From contig JAYSLY010000039.1 of assembly GCA_043725085.1 (NCBI GenBank), positions 1 through 30,670 on the forward strand: a stretch of 30,670 bases of DNA, given 5' to 3'. Each line of letters starts with the position of its first letter. Positions within the stretch are counted from its first letter, which is position 1. The notes below the pieces were generated by a model, which was given only the letters and a program-made list of their open reading frames with translations, searched no databases and was not told the origin of the DNA. Both the position numbers and the translations under genes were made by a program. Positions 16,980 to 23,361 of the stretch are shown piece by piece. This stretch comes from UBA9630 sp043725085 (GTDB lineage Bacteria > Patescibacteriota > Minisyncoccia > Moranbacterales > UBA2206).

Positions 16980-18001
16980 CAAATCCTCGGAATCAACTTC
17001 CCCCTTGGCACTTCAATTTTTTTTATGCTGCCAATATTTGTCTTGAGCCAAACATTTCGCCCCTTTTCAACCACACCAATCATTTTGGCCTCGCGATTAT
17101 ATTTTCGAAGAATTTTAATTACTTTTTGCGCATCTTTCTTTGCCACTGTTGCCACAAACCGGCCTTCGGAGGGAAAAGAGAATTTATCAATCCCCAAAAG
17201 TTCTGAAAGTGCTATGGTTTCTTTTTTGAACGGCAACTCTTTTTCAAAAAGCACAAATTTCGTTTGGGATTTTTCACTCATCTCATTGAGCACTGCCGCG
17301 AGTCCTCCTCGGGTCGGATCTTTGCAAGACGTGAGATATTTTGCCACACTTTGAATCTCTCTTGTCAGCGGTCGACAATCGCTTTTGATTTTTGTCCGAT
17401 AGTTAAACCGCTTGGCCAAAAGCGCCACGGTGTGCTCGCCCAAATCACCCGAAGCAATGATCACATCACCAGCAATTGCTCCAGAATTACTAATCACCTT
17501 TTTTGCCAGCCCCACACCAGACGTGGTAATTTCAATCTTATCAATCTTGCCCTTCTCCGTCACTTTCGTGTCCCCAGTCACAATCGGCACACCGGTTTCT
17601 TTGGATATTTTCTGAATTGATTGAATGATTTTTTCCAAATCACTTTCCAAAAAGCCTTCTTCGATTACCAAGCTCAAAGAAATTCCAATCGGACGCGCGC
17701 CCATCACCGAGAGATCATTGATCGTCCCACACATCGCGATTTTCCCAATATCTCCACCGGGGAAAAACAACGGGTCAACAATAAACGCATCCGTAGTAAA
17801 AACCAACCTATTGCTACCCTCTCCTTTACAAGGAGAGGGGTTGGGGGTGAGGTCCAAAACCGCCCCATCATCAAAAGTATTCGTCCAAGCGCTTTTTGTT
17901 TTTAGTATTTTTCGAATCCCACTAATCAGTTCTTCTGACTTTTTTCCTCCACCGCCCATTTCCATTGTTATATTGCTAAATTGCTTCATTGCTATATTCA
18001 A
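16976..18001 (-). CDS. hypE: Hydrogenase maturation protein HypE
   Basis: HypE dehydrates the carbamoyl group received from HypF to a thiocyanate on its C-terminal cysteine and passes cyanide to the HypCD iron. The 341-aa protein ends with PRIC, the conserved C-terminal motif with the modified cysteine. Other motifs are the glycine-rich start GGGGKKSEEL, DDGA, FTTDAFIVDPLFFPGGDIGK and CKDPTRGGLAAVLNE. An in-frame palindromic insertion encodes LTPNPSPCKGEG at about 51-62, next to the DDGA motif. It lies downstream of hypD with a 15-base gap. Confidence 0.96.
   Translation of the reverse strand: MNIAMKQFSNITMEMGGGGKKSEELISGIRKILKTKSAWTNTFDDGAVLDLTPNPSPCKGEGSNRLVFTTDAFIVDPLFFPGGDIGKIAMCGTINDLSVMGARPIGISLSLVIEEGFLESDLEKIIQSIQKISKETGVPIVTGDTKVTEKGKIDKIEITTSGVGLAKKVISNSGAIAGDVIIASGDLGEHTVALLAKRFNYRTKIKSDCRPLTREIQSVAKYLTSCKDPTRGGLAAVLNEMSEKSQTKFVLFEKELPFKKETIALSELLGIDKFSFPSEGRFVATVAKKDAQKVIKILRKYNREAKMIGVVEKGRNVWLKTNIGSIKKIEVPRGKLIPRIC
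17817..17853. repeat. TPNPSPKGEG-type palindromic repeat in hypE
   Basis: A 10-bp stem (17817-17826 with 17830-17839) has a 3-base loop and a GT-rich tail. Translated on the hypE strand it reads LTPNPSPCKGEG, a repeat-encoded peptide seen in many unrelated bacterial proteins. Confidence 0.75.
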
Positions 18002-18016
18002 AATTATTAGCGCTAA

Positions 18017-19072
18017 TCATCCATCATATCTATATTCTATATTACACGAACCCTCCGAAGAAACCATACATGCCCCTTTTGGGTCATCCGGCGTGCAAAC
18101 TTTGCCAAATAAGGGGCAACCTCTTGATTCAATGAGACCCTGCAAAACCTCTCCACAACGACAAGCGCTGGGTTTTTGTTTGATTGTTTTTTTAATCTTT
18201 GTGATCAACTCTTGATGAACAAAGCTTGCGTCTTGTTTTTGATATTTCTTCCTAATCACCAGACCGGAATTTCTAATTTCACCCAAGCCTCGCCACCGGC
18301 TATTTCTCAGTTCAAACACCTGCATCATTAGCTTGAGTGCTTTTTGATTGCCATTTTCTTTCACGACGCGAGCATATTCATTTTCCACTCTGTTTTCTTT
18401 TTTGATTATCTGATCCAATAGCGAATTGACTGCCAAAAGCACGTCTTTCGCTTCAAACCCGGCTATCACCTGGGGAATCGAAAACTGCACATATTCTTTT
18501 GTTCCGATGATGGCGCTAACATGCCCAGGATCAATGAACCCATCGACTTTTATTTTTTTATTTCCAAGAAGTGCCCGCATGGCAGGCGGAAAAAGTTTGT
18601 GTGAAGAAAAAACCGTAAGACCTTTTGTGATCGCCCAAGCCGTTGCCACTGTCGTCGTTTCAAATCCCAATCCCCAAAAAACTAAATTCGGTTTTTGTTT
18701 TTTAAGCTCCAGCGCTTCCGTCACATCATAGACCACACTGACATCCGCTCCATTCCGCCGCGCACCTTCCAAACTCATTGAATTTCCCAAAATCCCCACT
18801 GCGTCGCCATAAGTGGCAATCGAAATCCCCGCCTCGGCCAGTCCGACGACAACATCGACGTCCTCTTGGTCACTCACACACACGGGACAACCCGGCCCGG
18901 AAATTAATTTGATATTTTCAGGCATTAAATTTTTGATTCCGTGCTTGGCAATCGTTTCCGCGTGTGTTCCGCAAAGCTCCATGAGCCGGATTGGGCGGCC
19001 AATTTTTTTTGCTTTTATTTCAATTTCCCCAAGCACACCTTCTATTCGCATATTCGTGTCATTCGCATCCAT
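18017..19072 (-). CDS. hypD: Hydrogenase maturation protein HypD
   Basis: HypD is the [4Fe-4S] scaffold on which the Fe(CN)2CO unit is assembled together with HypC. The protein is 351 aa, family-typical. It has MELCGTHAETI, GPGCPVC, the GFETTT motif, DPGHVS and a C-terminal cysteine set (CRCGEVLQG, GCPLFGKVC, GSCNI) for the cluster. It starts 13 bases after the hypC stop, in the same operon, with hypE following. A later start at MRIEG would remove seven residues and cannot be excluded. Confidence 0.97.
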   Translation of the reverse strand: MDANDTNMRIEGVLGEIEIKAKKIGRPIRLMELCGTHAETIAKHGIKNLMPENIKLISGPGCPVCVSDQEDVDVVVGLAEAGISIATYGDAVGILGNSMSLEGARRNGADVSVVYDVTEALELKKQKPNLVFWGLGFETTTVATAWAITKGLTVFSSHKLFPPAMRALLGNKKIKVDGFIDPGHVSAIIGTKEYVQFSIPQVIAGFEAKDVLLAVNSLLDQIIKKENRVENEYARVVKENGNQKALKLMMQVFELRNSRWRGLGEIRNSGLVIRKKYQKQDASFVHQELITKIKKTIKQKPSACRCGEVLQGLIESRGCPLFGKVCTPDDPKGACMVSSEGSCNIEYRYDG

Positions 19073-19085
19073 TCGCGTATTTGCA

Positions 19086-19286
19086 TTATTTTCCTAAATA
19101 CCCCAGCATTTCCTTCGCATATTCATCATCCATTTTTTCAATCGCAAAACCGGCATGCACCATCACATATTCGCCAATCCGCACATCCACCAGCGAAACA
19201 TTTACCTCTTTTTGAATACCATCAAAGTCAACTGTCGCCAGCTGATTTTTCATTGCAATAATTTTTCCAGGAATTGCCAGACACAT
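19086..19286 (-). CDS. hypC: Hydrogenase maturation chaperone HypC
   Basis: This small 66-aa chaperone begins MCLAIPGKI, whose Cys2 binds the iron being assembled and shuttles it from HypD to the large subunit. The family strand VDFDGIQKEVNVSLV and VGEYVMVHAGFA-like segment (IGEYVMVHAGFAI) follow. It is the first gene of hypC-hypD-hypE and has its own promoter at 19310-19338. Confidence 0.96.
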   Translation of the reverse strand: MCLAIPGKIIAMKNQLATVDFDGIQKEVNVSLVDVRIGEYVMVHAGFAIEKMDDEYAKEMLGYLGK

Positions 19287-19309
19287 AAGCTTTGAAAAAA
19301 AATACTGTT

Positions 19310-19338
19310 ATTATAATCAAACTATACCAACTAACCAA
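19310..19338 (-). promoter_or_regulatory. Promoter for hypCDE
   Basis: On the minus strand TTGGTT (19333-19338), a 17-base spacer and a perfect TATAAT (19310-19315) precede hypC. It lies between the RT stop and hypC, so hypCDE does not depend on readthrough from the retroelement. Confidence 0.65.
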
Positions 19339-19345
19339 CTCAGCG

Positions 19346-20155
19346 TCAAAGACTCGAAAAAACATATTTTTCAATTTCTTTCCTAGTCTTGTATCCATTA
19401 CAATGTTTCAAAATCCCCAAATATGACTGCAAGCTTTGGTCAAAACTATTTTGTGAAATTAAATCTTCTCGTAAAAGTTTATGCTTTTGAGAAATTTTCT
19501 TGAACATTCTTCTTTTGGTTTTAGCCCGCAATATTTTATGTTTCGGAAAATTAACCATCCCCAGAAAATCCACGCCGGAAGAAAAAGTTTTGATAAAAAC
19601 TTTGTTGGGATGCAGTTTCAGTTTCAGTTCAGTTTCCAAAAGCCAAAGAATGTCTTTGTCTGAAATATATTCGGCTAAAATGTTTTTGAGTATTTGATGA
19701 TCAATATTGGCAAAAAACTTTCTGATGTCGCATTTCAAGACCCAGCAAGTTTTCGTATTATTTTGACTGACTTTCTGAAAATATTTTCTGAAATTATTAA
19801 TGGCTTTATGCGTGCCTTTATTATTCCGGCAGGAATATGAATCACTAATAAAAGTCTTGTCAAAAAACGGATAGAGTTTTCGATAGATGGCATGGTGCAA
19901 AAGCCGGTCGCGCACTTTGGCTTTATGGATGTCTCTGGGTTTCGGGTCATTTATCTTGAAAGCTTGATAGCCGCCGTGTTTGTAGGTATGATGAAGAAGT
20001 TCGTGGTGCAGTGAAAAGATATTGTCCATTAATTTTATTTGGAAAATCTGGACGTCTTTCTTTTGTTTTTTGCCTTTTTCAAATTCCTTCCAAGCTAGAA
20101 GTAAGTTTTCTAAACAAATAATATCTTCAAAACTATGAGTCAATTGAATTTTCAT
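19346..20155 (-). pseudogene. DGR reverse transcriptase with catalytic core deleted
   Basis: The 269-aa product is clearly a DGR-type reverse transcriptase at both ends. The N-terminal half has FEDIICLENLLLAWKEF, VRDRLLHHAIY, FISDSYSCRNNKGTH and LKCDIRKFFANIDHQIL. The C-terminal part has KLKLHPNKV, FSSGVDFLG and the basic TKRRMF segment. Between LLETEL and KLKLHPNK, near 19624, the region that should carry the LPLGNxTSQ and YVDD motifs is missing in frame, by about 90-110 residues judging from family length. It therefore lacks two catalytic aspartates and should be inactive. The junction is in a short CTGAAACTG-like direct repeat, suggesting slippage or recombination. The frame can be extended to 20476, but that extension is antisense to avd. 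An assembly error is possible. Confidence 0.88.
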
Positions 20156-20587
20156 AATAATAACCAAACTTTTAAAGCCCCCCCCCCCAACGCAAATCTT
20201 CCGACTGTAATTCAAAAGGGGAAAGAAGCTTATCATTACTGGCTCGCTTTGCACCGTAATTTTCCCAAAACAGAACGCTATGGATTGGGACGCAGAATTG
20301 ACCAACTCTTTTTGGAAATTCTTGAGCTGAGTTTCACTGTCGCCTACTTGCCGCCTGATCCGAAAATTATTCTGCTGGGAAAAATACTTTCCCGCCTTGA
20401 TGTCCTCAAGTTTTTCTCGCAACTGGCTTGGGAAAATAAACTGATTCCCAATGAAAAATACATTGAGTTTTCGCAAAGCCTAGAAGAAATTGGACGAATG
20501 CTGGGCGGCTGGCGAAAAGGACTTTTGGAAAAGAAAACTCCTGCTGAAAAAGCAGGAGAAACATTTGAGTTTCGGGAGAAGAACTGA
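20135..20587 (+). CDS. avd: Avd-like DGR accessory protein (four-helix bundle)
   Basis: Avd is the pentameric basic partner of the DGR reverse transcriptase needed for mutagenic cDNA synthesis. The 150-aa product has the family core VIQKGKEAYHYW, FPKTERYGLGRRIDQLFLEILEL, and a helical repeat ending GRMLGGWRKGLL. It runs opposite to RT and variable gene, which is unusual. Its first 21 bases overlap the RT start head-to-head, and its last 18 bases lie in the template repeat. A C11 tract (20178-20188) sits at codons 15-18; a one-base change there would break the frame. The first 14 residues are not family-like and there is no ribosome-binding site, so the original 5' end may have been lost. Confidence 0.8.
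   Translation: MSQLNFHNNNQTFKAPPPNANLPTVIQKGKEAYHYWLALHRNFPKTERYGLGRRIDQLFLEILELSFTVAYLPPDPKIILLGKILSRLDVLKFFSQLAWENKLIPNEKYIEFSQSLEEIGRMLGGWRKGLLEKKTPAEKAGETFEFREKN
20538..20558. other. Hairpin 11 bases after the template repeat
   Basis: CTCCTGCT and AGCAGGAG form a perfect 8-bp stem with a 5-base loop. In the sense of the TR it follows the 3' end of TR and is trailed by TTTTCTTTT, so it may terminate the TR RNA or be part of the structured RNA region used for cDNA priming. It lies within the avd 3' coding end. Confidence 0.55.
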
Positions 20588-20690
20588 TTGCCAGCATTCC
20601 AGCTATTCGGATCGGTGACCGGATTGGCATTCACGTTCCAGCCGTCATCATTCCAGTTGCAATTCACCGCCCAGAGCACCAGTCGTTCTC
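20570..20690 (-). other. DGR template repeat (TR)
   Basis: This 121-bp copy matches the 3' end of the variable gene (21021-21141). All 19 mismatches fall on adenines of this strand, of about 31 adenines present. Many lie in AAC/AAT codons of the corresponding frame (NCNWNDD, NVNANP, DPNSWNAGN), the usual TR design. Just outside both ends the first mismatch is at a non-adenine, which sets the borders. It is noncoding and should be transcribed on the minus strand, but reverse transcription would need an intact RT. Confidence 0.93.
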
Positions 20691-20933
20691 ATGCGAAAAA
20701 CCATCCACACCACCATCCTTCAAATATTTTCAGGATTGTATCTTGCTTGGGACTTCGAAGTCCGCCAGTTTCTCGCACCAATTCCTATATTTTTTGAAAA
20801 ATATTTTTCTCACTCTCGCACAAGCCTTGGCCAATGCGATTCTCACAAAAAATATTCTAAAGCCATGACGTAAAAGCCGTAACCATCACGTATCACATGA
20901 TCTCATATAAAGTATATCACAAAATTTTTGCAT
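20691..20933. other. Noncoding region between TR and variable gene
   Basis: No convincing gene is seen. It contains a 14-bp palindrome GGACTTCGAAGTCC (20750-20763) and an AT-rich hairpin (20787-20804, ATATTTTT/AAAAATAT), which on the minus strand would form the 5' part of the TR RNA. A TATACT on the minus strand (20911-20916) could be a -10 box for that RNA, without a clear -35. Confidence 0.45.
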
Positions 20934-20974
20934 AAAAAAATGACCCTTCAAAATTTTTAGATTTCAAAGGGTCA
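20934..20974 (-). terminator. Terminator of the DGR variable gene
   Basis: Minus-strand stem TGACCCTT/AAGGGTCA (20967-20974 with 20941-20948) is followed by seven T. The loop is 18 bases. It separates the variable gene from the TR. A four-unit 8-bp tandem repeat (TCAAAGnn, 20964-20995) overlaps it. Confidence 0.7.
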
Positions 20975-20998
20975 AAGAATCAAAGAGCCAAAGAGTCT

Positions 20999-21673
20999 TT
21001 AGCTCTGAGATTCGGAGGAACTGCGGGAGAAGAACTGAAGGCCAGCATGCCAGCTATACGGAGCGGTGACCGGATAGGCACTCACGTCCCAGCCGTCATC
21101 ACTCCAGCGGCAAAGCACCGCCCAGAGCACCAGACGCGCGCCACGAATGTAAAAAATATTCGCGTAGCCATTGATTAGCAATGCTCCGTCTCCGCCATGG
21201 GGCTGCTTTCCCAGCATAGCCCAAAGCTCGGTCAGGCTGGTTTCCGCCTTTTTCTCACCGCTAAGTTCGGCGATGATTGGAGTGTCGACGAAAGATTTTT
21301 TAAGCTTCCAATAATACAAGACGCTTCCGGCAAAAGGCTCTTCGACTTTGCCAAGGAAATTTTCCGTGAAGTTCTCGCCAAGATAGGAAATTTTTACTTT
21401 TGCTTTTTTGCTCGTGTTAAGAATAAAATGGTCACGAGCGATGAATTTTTCGGTTGTCGCTGAAATAGCGATTGTACCGATCAATTCAAGCAACAGCTCA
21501 GAAGAAATTGACGGAGGATTTTTGCCAAAAATTTCCAGAAGTTTTTCCGTCAAAACTTCCTTTGAACACCCATTCCACGCGGTGAGAATGTCCGAGCTGA
21601 TGTTTCGTGGAAAATGAAGTTGAATTTTTTGCGTCAACTCCAACATTGCCGATGATAAGGCCTTGTCGCTCAT
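20999..21673 (-). CDS. DGR variable protein with C-type lectin-like C-terminus
   Basis: This 224-aa target protein is probably cytoplasmic: there is no signal peptide or membrane segment. The N-terminal about 70 residues are helical. The middle (HFILNTSKKAKVKISYLGENF, WKLKKSFVDTPIIAELSG, GDGALLINGYANIFYI) resembles a family common in Patescibacteria. The C-terminal part LWAVLCRWSDDGW...WHAGLQFFSR is the formylglycine-enzyme/C-type-lectin type fold used as a DGR display scaffold. Variable repeat residues are about 178-218. Relative to TR, twelve codons change amino acid (for example N to L, R, S, D, Y, H). It has its own promoter, an AGGAAGGG ribosome-binding site 6 bases before ATG and a terminator. 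A ligand cannot be inferred. Confidence 0.93.
   Translation of the reverse strand: MSDKALSSAMLELTQKIQLHFPRNISSDILTAWNGCSKEVLTEKLLEIFGKNPPSISSELLLELIGTIAISATTEKFIARDHFILNTSKKAKVKISYLGENFTENFLGKVEEPFAGSVLYYWKLKKSFVDTPIIAELSGEKKAETSLTELWAMLGKQPHGGDGALLINGYANIFYIRGARLVLWAVLCRWSDDGWDVSAYPVTAPYSWHAGLQFFSRSSSESQS
21021..21141 (-). other. DGR variable repeat (VR)
   Basis: The 121-bp 3' part of the variable gene aligns without gaps to the TR at 20570-20690. There are 102 identical positions and 19 substitutions, all where TR has A on the coding strand. The invariant 3' segment TCAGTTCTTCTCCCG (15 bases) is a candidate initiation-of-mutagenic-homing site. Confidence 0.93.
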
Positions 21674-21738
21674 AGCAACCCTTCCTTTCTTGTTTTACGC
21701 TAGAGAGAACTACGCCAGTGGGCTAAGCCAATGTGGTT

Positions 21739-21786
21739 TTTGCCATAGCAGAAAAAAGCTGGAAAGCTACTTTCTGCTATGGCAAA
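21739..21786. other. Large hairpin in the variable gene 5' leader
   Basis: TTTGCCATAGCAGAAA (21739-21754) pairs perfectly with 21771-21786, with a nested AGCT-GGAA-AGCT hairpin as loop. It lies 65 bases upstream of the start codon and about 20 bases after the predicted transcription start. It may stabilise the mRNA or block passage. Confidence 0.65.
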
Positions 21787-21812
21787 TTTATACTGTAAAT
21801 GAACGATTTTAT

Positions 21813-21841
21813 AGTATACACCCAAAACACCGTTTTGTCAA
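21813..21841 (-). promoter_or_regulatory. Consensus promoter of the variable gene with operator-like palindrome
   Basis: TTGACA (21836-21841), a 17-base spacer and TATACT (21813-21818) match sigma-70 closely. ACCGTTT-TGTC-AAACGGT (21829-21846) is a palindrome centred on the -35 box and could bind a repressor. Confidence 0.75.
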
Positions 21842-21854
21842 ACGGTTGTGCTAT

Positions 21855-21887
21855 TTTTTGGCTCAAATAAAGGTTTTATCACAAAAA
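21855..21887. repeat. 33-bp direct repeat, copy A
   Basis: Identical over 33 bases to 23310-23342, and flanked in both copies by CTAT on the left. The two copies enclose the ATPase gene. Confidence 0.85.
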
Positions 21888-21922
21888 TACTAGAATTGCC
21901 CGTCTTTGCATAGATACAAAAG

Positions 21923-23227
21923 TTAACGCTCCAAAATCCACTTCCAAATCGGCTTAATGATTATCGTTTTATTTTGTATTGCGACCTCATCCTCGTCGTC
22001 ACTGGTCAAAATTAGTCCGGTTGATAGCTTATATTTCTCCATCGCTTCCAAAAGCCCCCCCGTTTCTCGTTCGTAATTAGTACTATCCAGATGGTCTGTC
22101 ACTTGAATTAGATTCTCAATTTTTCGCTTGCTCGCAATGATAAAATCGCATTCCTTCTTGCCGGCAAAATAGAAAATTTCTTTTCCTCTGTTTTTCAGCT
22201 CTTGAAATACCGCATTTTCCAATATCCTACCGACATTCGAAGAATTCAAAACTGCCACTTCCCGATACATTCCCACGTCTATCAAATACATCTTATCCGG
22301 ATTGTATATTTGTTTTTTTATGGAAAAACTGTGCTTGGGAATGGAAAAAAACAGATAGGCATCTAGCAGATAGGAGATATAATTTTTCACCGTCATCAAA
22401 CTTTTGATTTCTGTCATTTTGGCGATATTCTCATAGCTTAGCGGTACGCCGATATTGGAAGAAATAAAAGCAACAATCTCCCGTAAATTTATCTCGCTTT
22501 TAATCTTGCGCCGGAGCATAATGTCGCGATAAACGATATTCTTCAAATACTCCTGCAGAATCGGCCGAAACCGATTGATGACCACTTCGGGAAAACCGCC
22601 ATTTTCCAAATATTGACTCCATATTTTTTTTATTTTGTTTTTCTGTTCCGCATCATAAAGATCTCCTTTTTTCACATCCCCTAACCTATATCCAACCAGT
22701 TCTCGAAATGATAGTGGAAAAAGATTGATTGGATAATTTCTTCCGGTAAGAGCGGTGCCGATTTCTTTTGATAGAAGGCTTGCATTGGAACCGGTAATAT
22801 AGATTTTATAGCGGGACTCTTCCAGCAAGCGATTAATAAATTTTTCCCAACGAGAAATATTTTGAATTTCATCAAAAAATAGATAAATTTTCTTTTTTCT
22901 GTCAATATTGATAACTTCATGGAAACATTCAAGCAAAATGGAAAAGTCATTGGCGGAAAAATTCAATAATTTTTCATCTTCAAAATTAAAATACAAAAAA
23001 TTTTCCCCGCTTGTTTTTTTGATTTCTTTGATTTTTCTCCAAATCAAGCGCATCAAAAAAGACTTGCCCGATCGCCTGATTCCCGTTATCACTACCGCCT
23101 CTTTCAGGGCATCGATTTTATCAAACAAATTATCGCTGATGATTTCCCTTTCTATGGGGTTGGTTATGCTCAAAAAAATCTTCCGCTGCGATAATATTAA
23201 TTCTTTTAGTAAATTTTTACTAATCAT
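21923..23227 (-). CDS. AAA ATPase with DUF4143 domain
   Basis: The 434-aa protein has Walker A GIRRSGKS (about 49-56), Walker B YLFFDEIQ (about 114-121), sensor-1-like ITGSNA, then NLFPLSFRE and GGFPEVV of the AAA_14 family. A DUF4143 C-terminal domain follows, with PDKMYLIDVG, RILENAVFQEL and the nuclease-like FAGKKECDFI. This family is widespread in archaea and CPR bacteria, often in mobile or defence contexts, and its function is unsettled. It is monocistronic, more AT-rich at its 5' side than neighbours, and bounded by 33-bp direct repeats, which suggests acquisition as a cassette. It separates hoxU from the rest of the hydrogenase genes. Confidence 0.93.
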   Translation of the reverse strand: MISKNLLKELILSQRKIFLSITNPIEREIISDNLFDKIDALKEAVVITGIRRSGKSFLMRLIWRKIKEIKKTSGENFLYFNFEDEKLLNFSANDFSILLECFHEVINIDRKKKIYLFFDEIQNISRWEKFINRLLEESRYKIYITGSNASLLSKEIGTALTGRNYPINLFPLSFRELVGYRLGDVKKGDLYDAEQKNKIKKIWSQYLENGGFPEVVINRFRPILQEYLKNIVYRDIMLRRKIKSEINLREIVAFISSNIGVPLSYENIAKMTEIKSLMTVKNYISYLLDAYLFFSIPKHSFSIKKQIYNPDKMYLIDVGMYREVAVLNSSNVGRILENAVFQELKNRGKEIFYFAGKKECDFIIASKRKIENLIQVTDHLDSTNYERETGGLLEAMEKYKLSTGLILTSDDEDEVAIQNKTIIIKPIWKWILER

Positions 23228-23279
23228 ACTATTTGTAACATTATATCTATACTGTAATATTATATCAATAATATTATAC

Positions 23280-23285
23280 TGTCAA
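23280..23285 (-). promoter_or_regulatory. -35 box of the ATPase gene
   Basis: A minus-strand TTGACA is followed 15 bases later by TATAAT and by additional TATAAT-like sequences in a very AT-rich leader ending at the ATG at 23227. The exact -10 box is ambiguous. Confidence 0.5.
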
Positions 23286-23309
23286 TGTAATATATTGATA
23301 TGCTTACTA

Positions 23310-23342
23310 TTTTTGGCTCAAATAAAGGTTTTATCACAAAAA
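23310..23342. repeat. 33-bp direct repeat, copy B
   Basis: Second copy of the repeat at 21855-21887. It starts 20 bases past the hoxU stop and precedes the ATPase promoter. Confidence 0.85.
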
Positions 23343-23361
23343 ACAATGAAATTATTTGCCT

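Noticed and set aside
20156..20476. N-terminal extension of the reverse transcriptase frame
   Set aside because: The extension is antisense to avd and has no similarity to RT N-termini. The RT family start fits the ATG at 20155.
20344..20679. Minus-strand frame encoding LWAVNCNWNDDGW and similar
   Set aside because: This is the template repeat read in the VR frame plus antisense of avd. It has no ribosome-binding site and a stop codon at the TR 5' border, so it is not a gene.
20588..20873. Short plus-strand frames after avd
   Set aside because: They cover the TR and the structured noncoding region, with no recognisable product.
20964..20995. CRISPR array
   Set aside because: The units are 8 bp in direct tandem without spacers, and no cas gene is present. 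The 33-bp repeats occur only twice and enclose a gene.
21923..23227. Transposase or integrase of the 33-bp-repeat cassette
   Set aside because: The protein has Walker motifs and a DUF4143 domain, with no DDE or tyrosine recombinase motif.
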